64,000 bases of DNA, from positions 62,001 to 126,000 of the forward strand of contig JAGMUV010000048.1 in the NCBI GenBank assembly GCA_020744425.1, in the 5' to 3' direction. Below the pieces are notes generated by a model. That model ran no database searches, was not told the origin of the DNA, and saw only the letters and a program-made list of their open reading frames with translations. Made by a program: the position numbers and the translations under genes. This document shows positions 23,440 through 33,200 of this stretch, piece by piece. This stretch comes from Dactylonectria macrodidyma (Eukaryota; Ascomycota; Sordariomycetes; Hypocreales; Nectriaceae). Within the stretch, counting starts at the first letter, position 1; each line of letters opens with the position of its first letter.

Positions 23440-23898
23440 ATGCTTCTCAAATACTTCCTCCTCAACACACTTCTTGCCCTAAGCTCGGTCACTGCCATCC
23501 CCAATCCCAACACCGACAATTACGATGTCGAGGCCCGGGATGCCGATGTCGAGGCCCGGGATGCCGATGTCGACCCTGGGGCCCACCTCGTCGACCGCGG
23601 TGACCGCCACGATTGCGGCTGGGATGCCAACTGGAACCGACATAAGGGAAAGTGCGTCTGCAAGGATCCTAAGAAGAAGTGGAATGGAGACAAATGTGAG
23701 CGCGACTGCGGCTGGGATGCCAACTGGAACCGACATAAGGGAAAGTGCGTCTGCAAGGATCCTAAGAAGAAGTGGAATGGAGACAAATGCGAGCGCGACT
23801 GCGGCTGGGATGCCAACTGGAACCGACATAAGGGAAAGTGCGTCTGCAAGAATCCTAAGAAGAAGTGGAATGGAGACAAATGCGAGCCTCATCACTAA
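23440..23898 (+). CDS. Secreted protein with three tandem four-Cys modules, 152 aa
   Basis: A signal peptide (MLLKYFLLNTLLALSSVTA) is followed by an acidic pro-like segment with a duplicated 7-residue unit (DVEARDA twice) ending in Arg (LVDRGDR). Three consecutive 31-residue modules follow, residues ~58-150. Each has the pattern C-x12-C-x1-C-x11-C with conserved GWDANWNRHKGK and PKKKWNGDK; modules are joined by ERD. The second and third modules differ from the first by only one or two residues. The CVCK/W pattern resembles Cys-rich repeats found in fungal secreted effector-like proteins; no enzyme domain. Location is extracellular; role unknown (effector, antimicrobial or adhesive all possible). 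Arg-rich junctions could be protease cleavage sites releasing single modules, but no dibasic KR site is present. Confidence 0.85.
   Translation: MLLKYFLLNTLLALSSVTAIPNPNTDNYDVEARDADVEARDADVDPGAHLVDRGDRHDCGWDANWNRHKGKCVCKDPKKKWNGDKCERDCGWDANWNRHKGKCVCKDPKKKWNGDKCERDCGWDANWNRHKGKCVCKNPKKKWNGDKCEPHH
23611..23886 (+). repeat. Three 93-bp in-frame tandem repeats
   Basis: Units start at 23611, 23704 and 23797. They are nearly identical at the DNA level, including third codon positions, which indicates recent expansion or active homogenisation. A shorter 21-bp duplication (gatgccgatgtcgaggcccgg) lies just upstream in the pro-region. Confidence 0.95.
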
Positions 23899-24752
23899 AT
23901 TGACCATGGCTGGCCTAGATTATGAGGTGTTGGTGCTTTTTCTCATCACATTCTACGCAGACTCATCTTGAGGCGTCGCCTTTTCCGATCCTTAAGGTAC
24001 TGTTTCTTTCTTATGTTTAGTTAATTATGCAAAATGGTGGAAAAGGCAAAAGGGGGCTAGGAGACGAGTGGATGAATATGATATCTGGCTTGACATTGCT
24101 TTAAGGTGAGGGTGGGGGGGACATGGATGCAGGTGGAAGTGGACTTTGAACTCAGGGATTCAACATCCCAAGGGGGGTCATCAGAGGGTGGACTGGACGG
24201 GAAGTCTTATGAGACCTTTTGAAGAGCATTTTAAATTATCATCATTAGGATCATTTGCTTCAGAGACTTCAACAGTAAGAAGGAACGAGACCTCTCTATT
24301 AGCTAATTGGTATTAAAAAGCAATTGATATGGACACATGAGTTTTTCTAACATCTGGTTGGGCTAATTTTCCAGACCCCTAAATACCTCCTAACGAAGCC
24401 GGTGAAGTTAGTTTTAACAAGCGCTGGCGAGTCCGACATCTTGTCACTGGTGTCATGTAGTGTTAATAGCGAAGTTAATGTATTACGGTAGGATGTAGGG
24501 AAGTATATCAAACCCCTGCGATTAGAAGGGATAAGTTGCGCTATTAGGTTAGTTAGTATATTTAGTGATTCTAGCTGTTAGATTGGACCTTGTATAGAGC
24601 ATGTGCTGGGGTGCTGCTTGAATAGGAAGGCGGTTAGAGCAGCCTATTGGCTAGATGCCTCAGGCCTCTACTTTTCGTAATAACGATAACACTTATGCAG
24701 TTACAGCTAGTAGAGGTAACAGTTGGGCTTACACTAGGGCTCTAGGGTAGGT
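23899..24752. other. Intergenic between convergent genes
   Basis: 3' flanks of the two convergently transcribed secreted-protein genes; no other signal recognised. Confidence 0.5.
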
Positions 24753-25058
24753 CTAAGGCGTGTAAAGATCGATACCGAACTTCTTCACCAGGCCTCGGAG
24801 GGCTGACTCAACCTCTTGGGGAGTCATGACACTGCTGATAATAGTCCTAGCAGGCTGTGAACCAAGGCCTCGAGGCGGGATATTACCACCATTGAATCTG
24901 TCAACTGACCCAATGGGAACTGTGGCGGCGTAGGGCACCGCCGTCTCGTTCTCGCGGCCAGCGAGATGCGGCAGCTGGGGTCCACCCTCGTCTGGGAGGA
25001 GACATGATTTAGCAACAGATGCTAGTCCCACAAGGGACCAAAAAGAGACGAAGTGCAT
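24753..25058 (-). CDS. Truncated secreted protein, resembles the prosegment of M14 carboxypeptidases
   Basis: 101 residues with a signal peptide (MHFVSFWSLVGLASVAKS). The following segment (VPIGSVDRFNGGNIPPRGLG, then VESALRGLVKKFGIDLYTP) resembles the N-terminal propeptide region of fungal secreted zinc carboxypeptidases (M14), from memory of the family. The frame ends just where the catalytic domain would begin, and no M14 Zn-binding motifs follow downstream; several stops appear in all minus-strand frames below 24753. It is therefore probably the remnant of a truncated protease gene, although a short secreted peptide cannot be excluded. Confidence 0.45.
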   Translation of the reverse strand: MHFVSFWSLVGLASVAKSCLLPDEGGPQLPHLAGRENETAVPYAATVPIGSVDRFNGGNIPPRGLGSQPARTIISSVMTPQEVESALRGLVKKFGIDLYTP

Positions 25059-27991
25059 GGCTGACAGGATTCTGCAAAGAAGTGTAAGGAGTGAGCTGGA
25101 GAGCAGGTCCTGGACTCGTGTGTTTCACTTGGGTTGATAAGGACATTAAATACTTTCGTATTGCAGCGAGAAATTCGCAGAACTACACAAACATTCTATA
25201 ACTATTGTTGCCTATACTTAGGCTGATGGTCGTACCATCAAGCGGCCTCTGGAGACGTTTGCTGACGATGTGTAAAAATCACCGCCTCCAAACTGGGCCA
25301 GTGGACTTGAAGGTTGGCTGCCATGGTGTAGTCACCCGACATAACGGTAGTGCTATACCGTAGATGTTAGGGCTCGTTCTACGATCTGAATGGTTCGCGA
25401 AAACCGGAACAAGCCGTCGGTGTGGTTTGCATGTGCCGATAAGTTGGTCTACGCCTGCTCAGCCTCCATGGTGTCGTGTACGAACAGAGCTTCCACGCCA
25501 CCATAAAATCAAGCTTAACGGTCTTGAACCAAGCTAAGTCGTTTTGGGGCACATTTTGGGATTCTCAAGTCCATCTTAGGAAGTCGGGATTCTCCAGGCC
25601 TGCCGGCATGAGATTAAGGTTCGATGGTTAGCGTTGAGGCTGGATTTGGGGGGTTTAAAGCGGGGGCATCGGTCACGAAGGGTCACCAGCTGAACCACAA
25701 TGAACAGAAGCCATATGTCAGACAGTACGGGTCTTCAGTCCATTGATGTCAGATCAGTTAATGCCTTGAGGAACGAAAGGGTCTTAGAGGACGGGCGCGG
25801 GGAAAAGAGGGGCTCAGCTAATACTACTAACGTAAAGTCACGTAACTCATTCGTTCTCATAAGTGCAGCTCCTTCCCATTTAGGGTATGTAGTCTTACGT
25901 GACTTCGTATCAAGTCCGCGCATCAGTCCGCGCGTCTATGCCTTGAGGAATGAGGTACGAAGTGACGAAAGGTTTTCTACTGCTATCTTTTTCCGGGCCT
26001 TAAAATCACCTAACTCTTCTAATTAAAAGTTTCGCCTTTAAAACCCATGCTTTAATGCCTAACCAAACCCGCTATACTGGTCTTTTTCTATAACGCCTTA
26101 TATCTTATACGAAAGAGGAAAGATGACTAATTATAGCAAGTGGCAAGCACATACCATCTCTTCTAGCTCTTGTGGCAATACCGATCAGTAGATGAGGAGA
26201 TTTTCGTCTCTAACTTCGTTCCTCAAGGCTCTTCTGGGCAGACCGCCTGCGGTTTGCGTCTCCTGTTCTCTCTTGTCCTTATTTCTGTCTTCTCTCGAAG
26301 TCTCTCTGCCTCTGAGATATCGTTTGTATCCACATGCAATCTCAGGACCCCTGACTCACACGTGACCACTTACACATGCCTCCTGTTCAACTTGTCCGTC
26401 ATTCGATCGGTGCATTGAGACATTTAAGTTGTGGCTTATGTATGGCTGGATTTCATGGCTCTAAGCTGAAAGGACCTGTATACACTTCTAAAAAGCATGT
26501 CAGACAGCTCACGTTTCTTTGAAGTGAATGGTATCAAAGAATGAGCTCATAAACGGTAATCAAGGCCAACGGCAAATACCACTGGCAAAAGCCACACTAG
26601 GGTCGCGACGGGTGATGCCTAGCCATGGTAAGCAGCCATGGCGCCTCAATATACAGCTACAATGTAAAACATTTGATTATCATTGGCCTCTCCGCCTTCC
26701 GTAATACGAAGGTGGTGTAACGTCAAAACAAGCGGTCTAGATGCTGCTCAGCCCCCAACACGCAGCCATGGCAAGCTTGGCAGCCACCTCGCAACAACGG
26801 GCGGTTTTCGCCCAAAATAATCCTTGCAATCAGGCCTCATTACCCTGTACCACAGAGAGTGATCCACAATAATGATCCACAACACCAAGAGCCGTCAGGC
26901 TGCAATAGCGACGGAATGGTCTCCCCTCCCGGATCCAATGTCTCGTCAGGATGCACGTCTTGAACAACACAAAGAGGATCGTTTGATCACTGACCACCGC
27001 TCAGGCCCCGCCCCCGCAACCCCCAGTAAGCCACCTCAGCTCGACCAAGGCAACGTGCAGTTCGGATGGCAAAGTGCATGACTCTTTGGGGTTGCTGCAG
27101 GTTTGAACATCAGGCAGCAATGGGTCAATGCATTTCCGGCAACGTTGGCTGAGAAATCACCGGATCCTGCCGGTTTAATTCGCCTTGGCTGGCAACTCTT
27201 GGGTCTTATATCGTGTGAGGTAAGACAGGAAGCTTGGTGTTGCATCGGATAGGAAGGGTGCATTGTGATGTGAATAGAAGCTCTTGATTTCTAGCTATTT
27301 GAAGGGCCTAAATCAGCCCTTATATATATAAAGGAAAAGACGGTCTCGTGACTTAAGTCAGGGATCCGAGCCTTCAGGGGCTCGAGCCTGTGGCCTGTTA
27401 TGAGGGCATAAAAAAGCAAATATGATCCTAGAGTCTGATGATAGTTATGACATACCCCCCTAGGTTAAATGGGGATTCAAGCTGAATAGATAGGGAATAT
27501 AGGAAAATGGCCCTTATTGGAAGGACGGTTGTTATGATGTAAGCTAGGAAAATAGGGATAGGAAATTAGTCTTACCACAGTCAAAGGGATAAAAGAGGTA
27601 CTGTCAGATGGAACAGGTATGCTAGGAAAGCCCTATGACACATCTATCAGCTGTTGAGACTGCGGCCCGGTCTCAAAGGCCCGGATCTCTAGCAAATCGG
27701 TCTCGAAGACCCGGATCCCTTGGATTCGGTCTTAAGGAAAACCTTATTGTAGCTCCTATGATAATGAGGGGCACCTTTATGTATAGAGCCGCTGCGAGCC
27801 CTCTGTTAGATAGAAAGCAAGATCTTCCATCGTCAACAAGCTGTCTCAACCATTCCATCCCGTCTGATAGGAACTTGCTCACTCTGCTCCCTGGGAATCC
27901 TTTCCAGCTTTTCGGGTCCGGCACAGGCGCTGCACACCCAAGCACTTCACCACGACGGACACCCAATTCGAAGCCAAAATATACGTCAGGT
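25059..27991. other. Intergenic, contains an LTR-like repeat
   Basis: Gene-free apart from a repeat copy at 25714-26400. About 27670-27725 carries a short tandem duplication of the 'ggtctc(a/g)aag(g/a)cccggatc' type. Short frames at 26170-26418, 26872-27081 and 27635-28024 have no recognisable features. Confidence 0.5.
25714..26400. repeat. LTR-like repeat, long copy (short copy at 39269-39440)
   Basis: Begins TGTCAGACAGTACGGGT, matching 39269 onward. A second block near 26300-26395 (containing 'ctgagatatc' and 'gtatccacatg') matches 39350-39435. The 39-kb copy lacks the middle ~500 bp. A TG start fits an LTR; the matching CA end and target duplication were not identified. It contains an inverted pair AGTCACGTAA / TTACGTGACT. 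Confidence 0.6.
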
Positions 27992-29752
27992 TCATGGAGC
28001 TTCATACAGAGGCTTCACAACTAGCGTGAGAAATGGATCTACATTGTCCCTTCTGTCGGCGGCCGCCGTGCTCGCATCGTCCCAGTTCAGACAAGCCTTC
28101 ACGACCTCCTTATACTTTCCACCCACTACATGCCCCAGCTCAGTCTCAGCAACGTCCATCAGGGCGTCTATGAACTGGCCCGACGTGAACGTCTTCTTGT
28201 AGAATGTTCTGACTGGCTGCCAGAGTGCCACCTCGAGCAGCAGCACGCCTAGGGAGTAGATATCATATTTGCGCTGGTAGCGTGTCGCATGGCTCCGTTC
28301 GCCCCTCTGTGGGCTCCGCGCGCCGCTGCCTGTCATCGCACCGGAGCCCCATTGCTGGTACTCGGGATGCACGTACAGGTCGAACTGAGGGCGGCCGCGC
28401 TGTGGGTATTGCTCCGACTCTTCATGCGGACGGTCGGGCCTCGAGTAATCAAACCCCATGAGCTCTGGTCGTGTGATGTGTGCCAGGTTCCCATCCGACA
28501 CGCGCGGAAAGATGATGTTGGAACTTCGGATGCCCTTGTGGAGCCAGCCCGTTACGTGAAGTCGAAAGACAGCACCGGCGACAACGCGCGCCAGGTGCAG
28601 CCGATGCTCTAAGTTTGGTGTACTTACCGGGTTAAAGTGGACGGGGATTAGATCCTCCAAAGTCGTGAGACTAGGGGGGGATCCCGACGGTAGGTCCTCA
28701 GGTACAGAGTAGAGAAAGCAGCATCGGGAGTAGTCGATGTCCTCGACGTAGCCGAGGCACTTGGGCACGGGTAGGTCGGGCGATCGATAGGACGAGTTCG
28801 TGTGCAAATAGCGGGCGATGTCCTGAATCCGATCGACGGATACCTCGCGCGGCAGGTTGTGGTCGTAGTACTTCCACTCGGCGATGATTCTCTGCTTCAC
28901 GTGGCCCGGCGGGGCGTATTCGCCATAGCACCGCTGTGCGGAGGGGTTATCGAGCTCTAGCCAGTCGCGAGCGCATCGGAGCTGCGATGCCGATACGTAC
29001 GATGGCTCAGGCGCATGAATAAGCAGGCGAAAGCGTTTCATCATGGCGGTCGAGGAGAGCCCGCCGGTGTTCCCTTCAGCAGCGGCCCTTATCTTGGCGA
29101 GCTCAGCCGGATCCGCTATGCCGTCTAGCATGCGCGAGGAGAGTGTGAAGTCGAGGCATGCGCGGCACGTAGGTGGGATGAGGCTCATGAGCGAGTCGTT
29201 GTAATACCGCAGTTGATCGAGCAACCCAGAGAACTTTTTCTTATCCTTGAGCGAGAATTTGAGTTTCTTCAAGACGGAAGCCGACTGCTGCACTTCCTTG
29301 GCGTATTGCTTCAGCGCGGCCGCTTTGTCCGCCACGTCCGCCACGTCCTCGAAATGTCTGCCAAACAGCGGTATCACTAAGGTCAAGGCTGGGTCATTGG
29401 CACCAGTGGTCTGAGGCTGTTGCTGCGGGTCAGGCTGAGGCGCGGACAGCCCATACTGGCTTCGAAGTCTCTTGGAGTCAGTGAGAATGTGGCACATCTG
29501 GGCAAAAATCGAAATGACGAGATCTTTTATGCCGCGGCTGTCGAGCTGTTGGTCGAAGCTCACGCCCTCGGCCTTCAGGTCCTTGGCCCAAAGGTAGAGC
29601 CGGGTTTGCTCTATCTGGAGCCTACAGAGTAAAACCTGGGCATCGTCGCCGACAGAGGAAATACCACAGAGTACCTCGTAGCCAGCTTGGCAAGACGTAA
29701 GAAGACTTGCTGCGATAGGTATTGTTGCGAGGGTTAGAGAAACAGGGTCCAT
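27992..29752 (-). CDS. HeLo-domain protein with C-terminal pseudokinase, 586 aa
   Basis: Single exon. I chose ATG 29752 because MDPVSLTLATIPIAASLLTSC is the standard start of HeLo (HET-s/LopB-type, prion inhibition and propagation) domains; an in-frame ATG at 29830 would add 26 unrelated residues. HeLo spans roughly 1-220 (IEQTRLYLWAKDL, long helices to ~200). The C-terminal ~300 residues are a degenerate protein kinase: GWLHKGIRSSNIIF at ~402-415 replaces HRD with HKG, LMGFDYSRP at ~431-439 replaces DFG, and KYDIYSLGVLLLEVALW is the F-helix region. It should bind or scaffold rather than phosphorylate. HeLo domains in HET-S disrupt membranes when triggered; that this one does is inference. 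Lies head-to-head with the large kinase-NACHT gene, 0.5 kb apart. Confidence 0.9.
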   Translation of the reverse strand: MDPVSLTLATIPIAASLLTSCQAGYEVLCGISSVGDDAQVLLCRLQIEQTRLYLWAKDLKAEGVSFDQQLDSRGIKDLVISIFAQMCHILTDSKRLRSQYGLSAPQPDPQQQPQTTGANDPALTLVIPLFGRHFEDVADVADKAAALKQYAKEVQQSASVLKKLKFSLKDKKKFSGLLDQLRYYNDSLMSLIPPTCRACLDFTLSSRMLDGIADPAELAKIRAAAEGNTGGLSSTAMMKRFRLLIHAPEPSYVSASQLRCARDWLELDNPSAQRCYGEYAPPGHVKQRIIAEWKYYDHNLPREVSVDRIQDIARYLHTNSSYRSPDLPVPKCLGYVEDIDYSRCCFLYSVPEDLPSGSPPSLTTLEDLIPVHFNPVSTPNLEHRLHLARVVAGAVFRLHVTGWLHKGIRSSNIIFPRVSDGNLAHITRPELMGFDYSRPDRPHEESEQYPQRGRPQFDLYVHPEYQQWGSGAMTGSGARSPQRGERSHATRYQRKYDIYSLGVLLLEVALWQPVRTFYKKTFTSGQFIDALMDVAETELGHVVGGKYKEVVKACLNWDDASTAAADRRDNVDPFLTLVVKPLYEAP

Positions 29753-30246
29753 TTTCTCTTTGTGGAAGAGTGGGTGTGCAAATAATATACGAACAAAAGG
29801 CAAAGCAATCGGTGGATAGTGTGAAATCAATAAATTTACCTCTTTTTTATATATTTTTTATTAGGAAATGTCACAACCAAATGAGCGTGTGTTGGAAATG
29901 GGGTAGATTAAAGATGAAGGCGGTCTCACGTTCGGAGAGTGTAGTGCCCCACCGCGAGTGTGTGCCTTGGCTGTTTGCTGAGCTCCGCCCCTCTGCAAAT
30001 CAATAGTATATCCACAGAGTTGCTGGTGGCACCAGCGTGGCAATCTCAGTGGTCCGGGAGGCTAGACCAAATCAGATGGGCGCAGCGGCTTGGGCGGTCA
30101 AACAGGCTGAGCGCGGACATGGGCACTATCAAACCGCTGAATGGAACGCTCATCGAGGGAACTAATTAGGTACGAAGAGAAAGCAACAAAAGTGCAGAGT
30201 AGGGCCTCCGCCGTGACACAGCCCCATTCTGCAGCGCGCTGCAGGT
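29753..30246. promoter_or_regulatory. Shared divergent promoter region of the HeLo-pseudokinase and NLR genes
   Basis: 494 bp between the two start codons. A TATA-like tract (TTTTTTATATATTTTTTA, about 29845-29862) sits ~100 bp before the HeLo ATG. A perfect 16-bp palindrome CTGCAGCGCGCTGCAG at 30229-30244 ends two bases before the chosen NLR ATG. Co-regulation is inferred from the arrangement only. Confidence 0.55.
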
Positions 30247-33200
30247 ATGAGCACCCAACATCACATGATCCTTCTCGGGGGCCTTCAGCCCAACGAGCTA
30301 GTAAAAGAGCAAGGGGTCCCCCCTTCCATGGCTTTGTTCTTTCATCATCCAACATCGCATATTGCCGAACGGTCGCACGAGTCACCCGCTACTAGTACTA
30401 GTATCATTGACGACGGCAAAGTTATGGTCAACCACGAGAAACCAGCGGCAGCAGGTCGGCGCCGCCTTCCTGATCCGTCCACCTCGAGTCTCCTTCAGCC
30501 ACCCCAGGGCAATGCACAAAACTTGGACACGCTTTCGCTTTTCGTTGTGAGTCGCTTGGATGACTTAGAGCTGGGGGAATCTCCTGGCCGCATCACTCAC
30601 ATTCCCTTGAGACATATTGGTTCTGGCAAAACGTTTTCTGCTGCGGCGGTGGACCTTGGCAGAGGTGCAGTCCGAGTGATAAAGCGGCCGCGATTCCATA
30701 ACCACGGCAACTCTCCCATGTCTGCCGACGAGGTCGAGGCCTCCCGCACATCACTAGCTCAGTCCATCTTCCTAGAGTTCAGTGTCCTGACCCATCCGCC
30801 ATTGCGAACGCACGAAAACATATTGAAGCTGTTTGGTGTTGGCTGGGAGACTGACCCGCTCGACGGGAGTCTCCTGTGGCCGGTGCTTGTGGTTGAATTG
30901 GCGGAGCATGGCACTCTCCTCGATATGCTTACAGGCTCTGCGCATCTCCCGCTGCTCACGAAGCGAAGCTTAATCGAGGATGTTGCATGCGGCCTCTCTG
31001 CGATCCATGGATGTGGTGTTGTCCATGGTGACATCAAGTGCAGCAACATTCTCGTGTTCGCTTCAGAACACAGGGAACACAGATGCGTGGCCAAGCTTGC
31101 CGACTTTGGCTATTCTCTGCTTGACGGGAAGTCTGAGACGTCCCTTGTAGGGTCGACATGGCCATGGAACCCACCCGAGTGGCGCCAGAAGCTCGAGCGT
31201 GCGTCACTTGCGAAGGCAGACGTATATTCTTTTGCTCTTCTTGTCATGCAGACACTGGAAAATGGGGATGACCCATTTTCACGGCTTACTAATGTCGCGG
31301 AACTTCAAGGCAGAAGTCGCGTCGAAGCTGTTGAGAGATTGAAAACCACTGATTCTCTCTTGCCTCTGCTTAAGCAGAGAGTAATCGCTCTGTGCACGGA
31401 ATCGGCTGAAATAGCAAACCTGATGTGCGGAATTCTGGAATTATCCGTGTGGTTTGATCCAGATTACCGCAGTCTGACGTCAATACTAATACTATTTGGA
31501 CATGAGCCTAGGTACGTGCCTAGCATATCAGTTCTTACAAATCTTCGATCACACTGACTCCTCCACGTAGCGAACCTGATCCGAATCTCGATCGCGATGC
31601 CCTATCATCATTAACTTCTCTGGAGGAAGACTCGAGCCTATTCAATATTGTAAGGCTGGACTTTTCATCGGATTAACCGCGGCTGTTGTTGATACTGTCT
31701 AGGAATCTGTTTTCCGACGACGGTCGCTAGACATACCGCATGAAGCTCAACATCAAGTCATTAGGGGCTTGCAGCAGTTATACGAAAATGAGTCTCTGGC
31801 GCCTTCCGTACGCGGATGTGCAGCGCTACAGGTTGCTTTTAGCTATGTCTCCGGCTATGGGCAAGAAAAACAGGACCTCGACCAGGCTGCTCAATGGATC
31901 ACTAGCGCCGGCATATGGGAAAAGCTACAGCCGTTGAGGTTCAGATACCTTCACGCCTTCGGGAAATCAGACAGCGAGGTGGATGATGATGACACCATGG
32001 AGAAACTAGGCATGCTTGCCGTTTTGGGATCCAGGATTGCTCTGCAAGAAATCAAGAGACGAGATGCCGCGGTCTTTGGCCGTCTTCTGGCGCTTCTCAG
32101 AGAGTATACGGACTACCCTGGGGTTACCGAGTTTCCCCGCGAAACAATCGCCAAGTTCACAGTCACGGACATCGCCAAGCTCAAGGAACAAATCCAAGCG
32201 ACAGAAATGCCGGCTAGTGAAATCCGACCGATATCGAGCAAATCCAGTCTTCTTCACTATGCCGCTTTCTCCGGGGCTATTGAGGCGGTAGAATATCTCA
32301 TTCAGCATGGGTGCGAAGTCGACCTACAGAACAGCCGCGGCCGAACTCCGCTTCTCCTAGCATGCCAATGCGGACATCACGAAGTCGCTCTGAAGCTTCT
32401 CAATTACGGGGTAGACGGCACGCTTAGAGACGAACTCACAAACGAGACGCCGTTACACATGCTTGTCTATCTAGATGACGACCAGATCAGCACGGTTTTC
32501 CAGGCAATCCCAACGGAACACGTGAAGGCGACACTCCACATCAGTGCAGAAGAGCCCGCCCATGGAAACACCATTAGTGTCGCTTTTGGCGACGGACCTC
32601 CACTGAGATGGGCAGTGGTGCACAATAAGGTGGACTACGTCCGGCTCTTGCTTGAAGCCGGAGCGGACCCTTGGCAGGACAATCCAGACGGTAGTTCAGC
32701 CATCGAATTTGCCGCGCTGCTTCACCGAGCTTCCTGCCTGTCTGTAATACTGAAACACAACTCCTCTCGGCAGACGGACAGATTCAAAGAGAGACTCTCT
32801 CGACTGCTAGCCATGGCGATTTTGGGAAGTATTCAACACAGAATGCTCGTCCATGGAGCCGAGTATGTTGGAGCAATGACTCGAAGTATCGACGTACTAA
32901 TCAGACATGGCGCATCACTTTCAACAGTGTATTTTCACGGCATTGAAATGACGGCACTGTACGCTGCCGTTAAATACGCCACTTCAGATATAGTGTCGCA
33001 TCTGCTAAAAGTGGGGCTAGAATTCATCAACACTCGGTGCGAGGCCTTCGGCTACACTCCCCTCCACGAGGCAATACTCCGCGGCAACTCGGAGATCTTC
33101 CACCTACTCTTGGAACATGGTGCAGATCCAGCAATTCCATGGGAAGATATGGGGATGAATTTCTCGACCATTTTCGTTTGTACAAAATCCATGCGAGAGG

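Noticed and set aside
23479..23907. Minus-strand repetitive frames over the Cys-repeat gene, and the resemblance of its 93-bp units to a repeat array such as CRISPR
   Set aside because: The plus frame has a signal peptide and conserved Cys modules; there are no spacers and the genome is eukaryotic.
27635..28024. 129-aa plus-strand frame overlapping the HeLo gene end
   Set aside because: Derives from a short tandem duplication and overlaps the HeLo-pseudokinase C-terminus in antisense.
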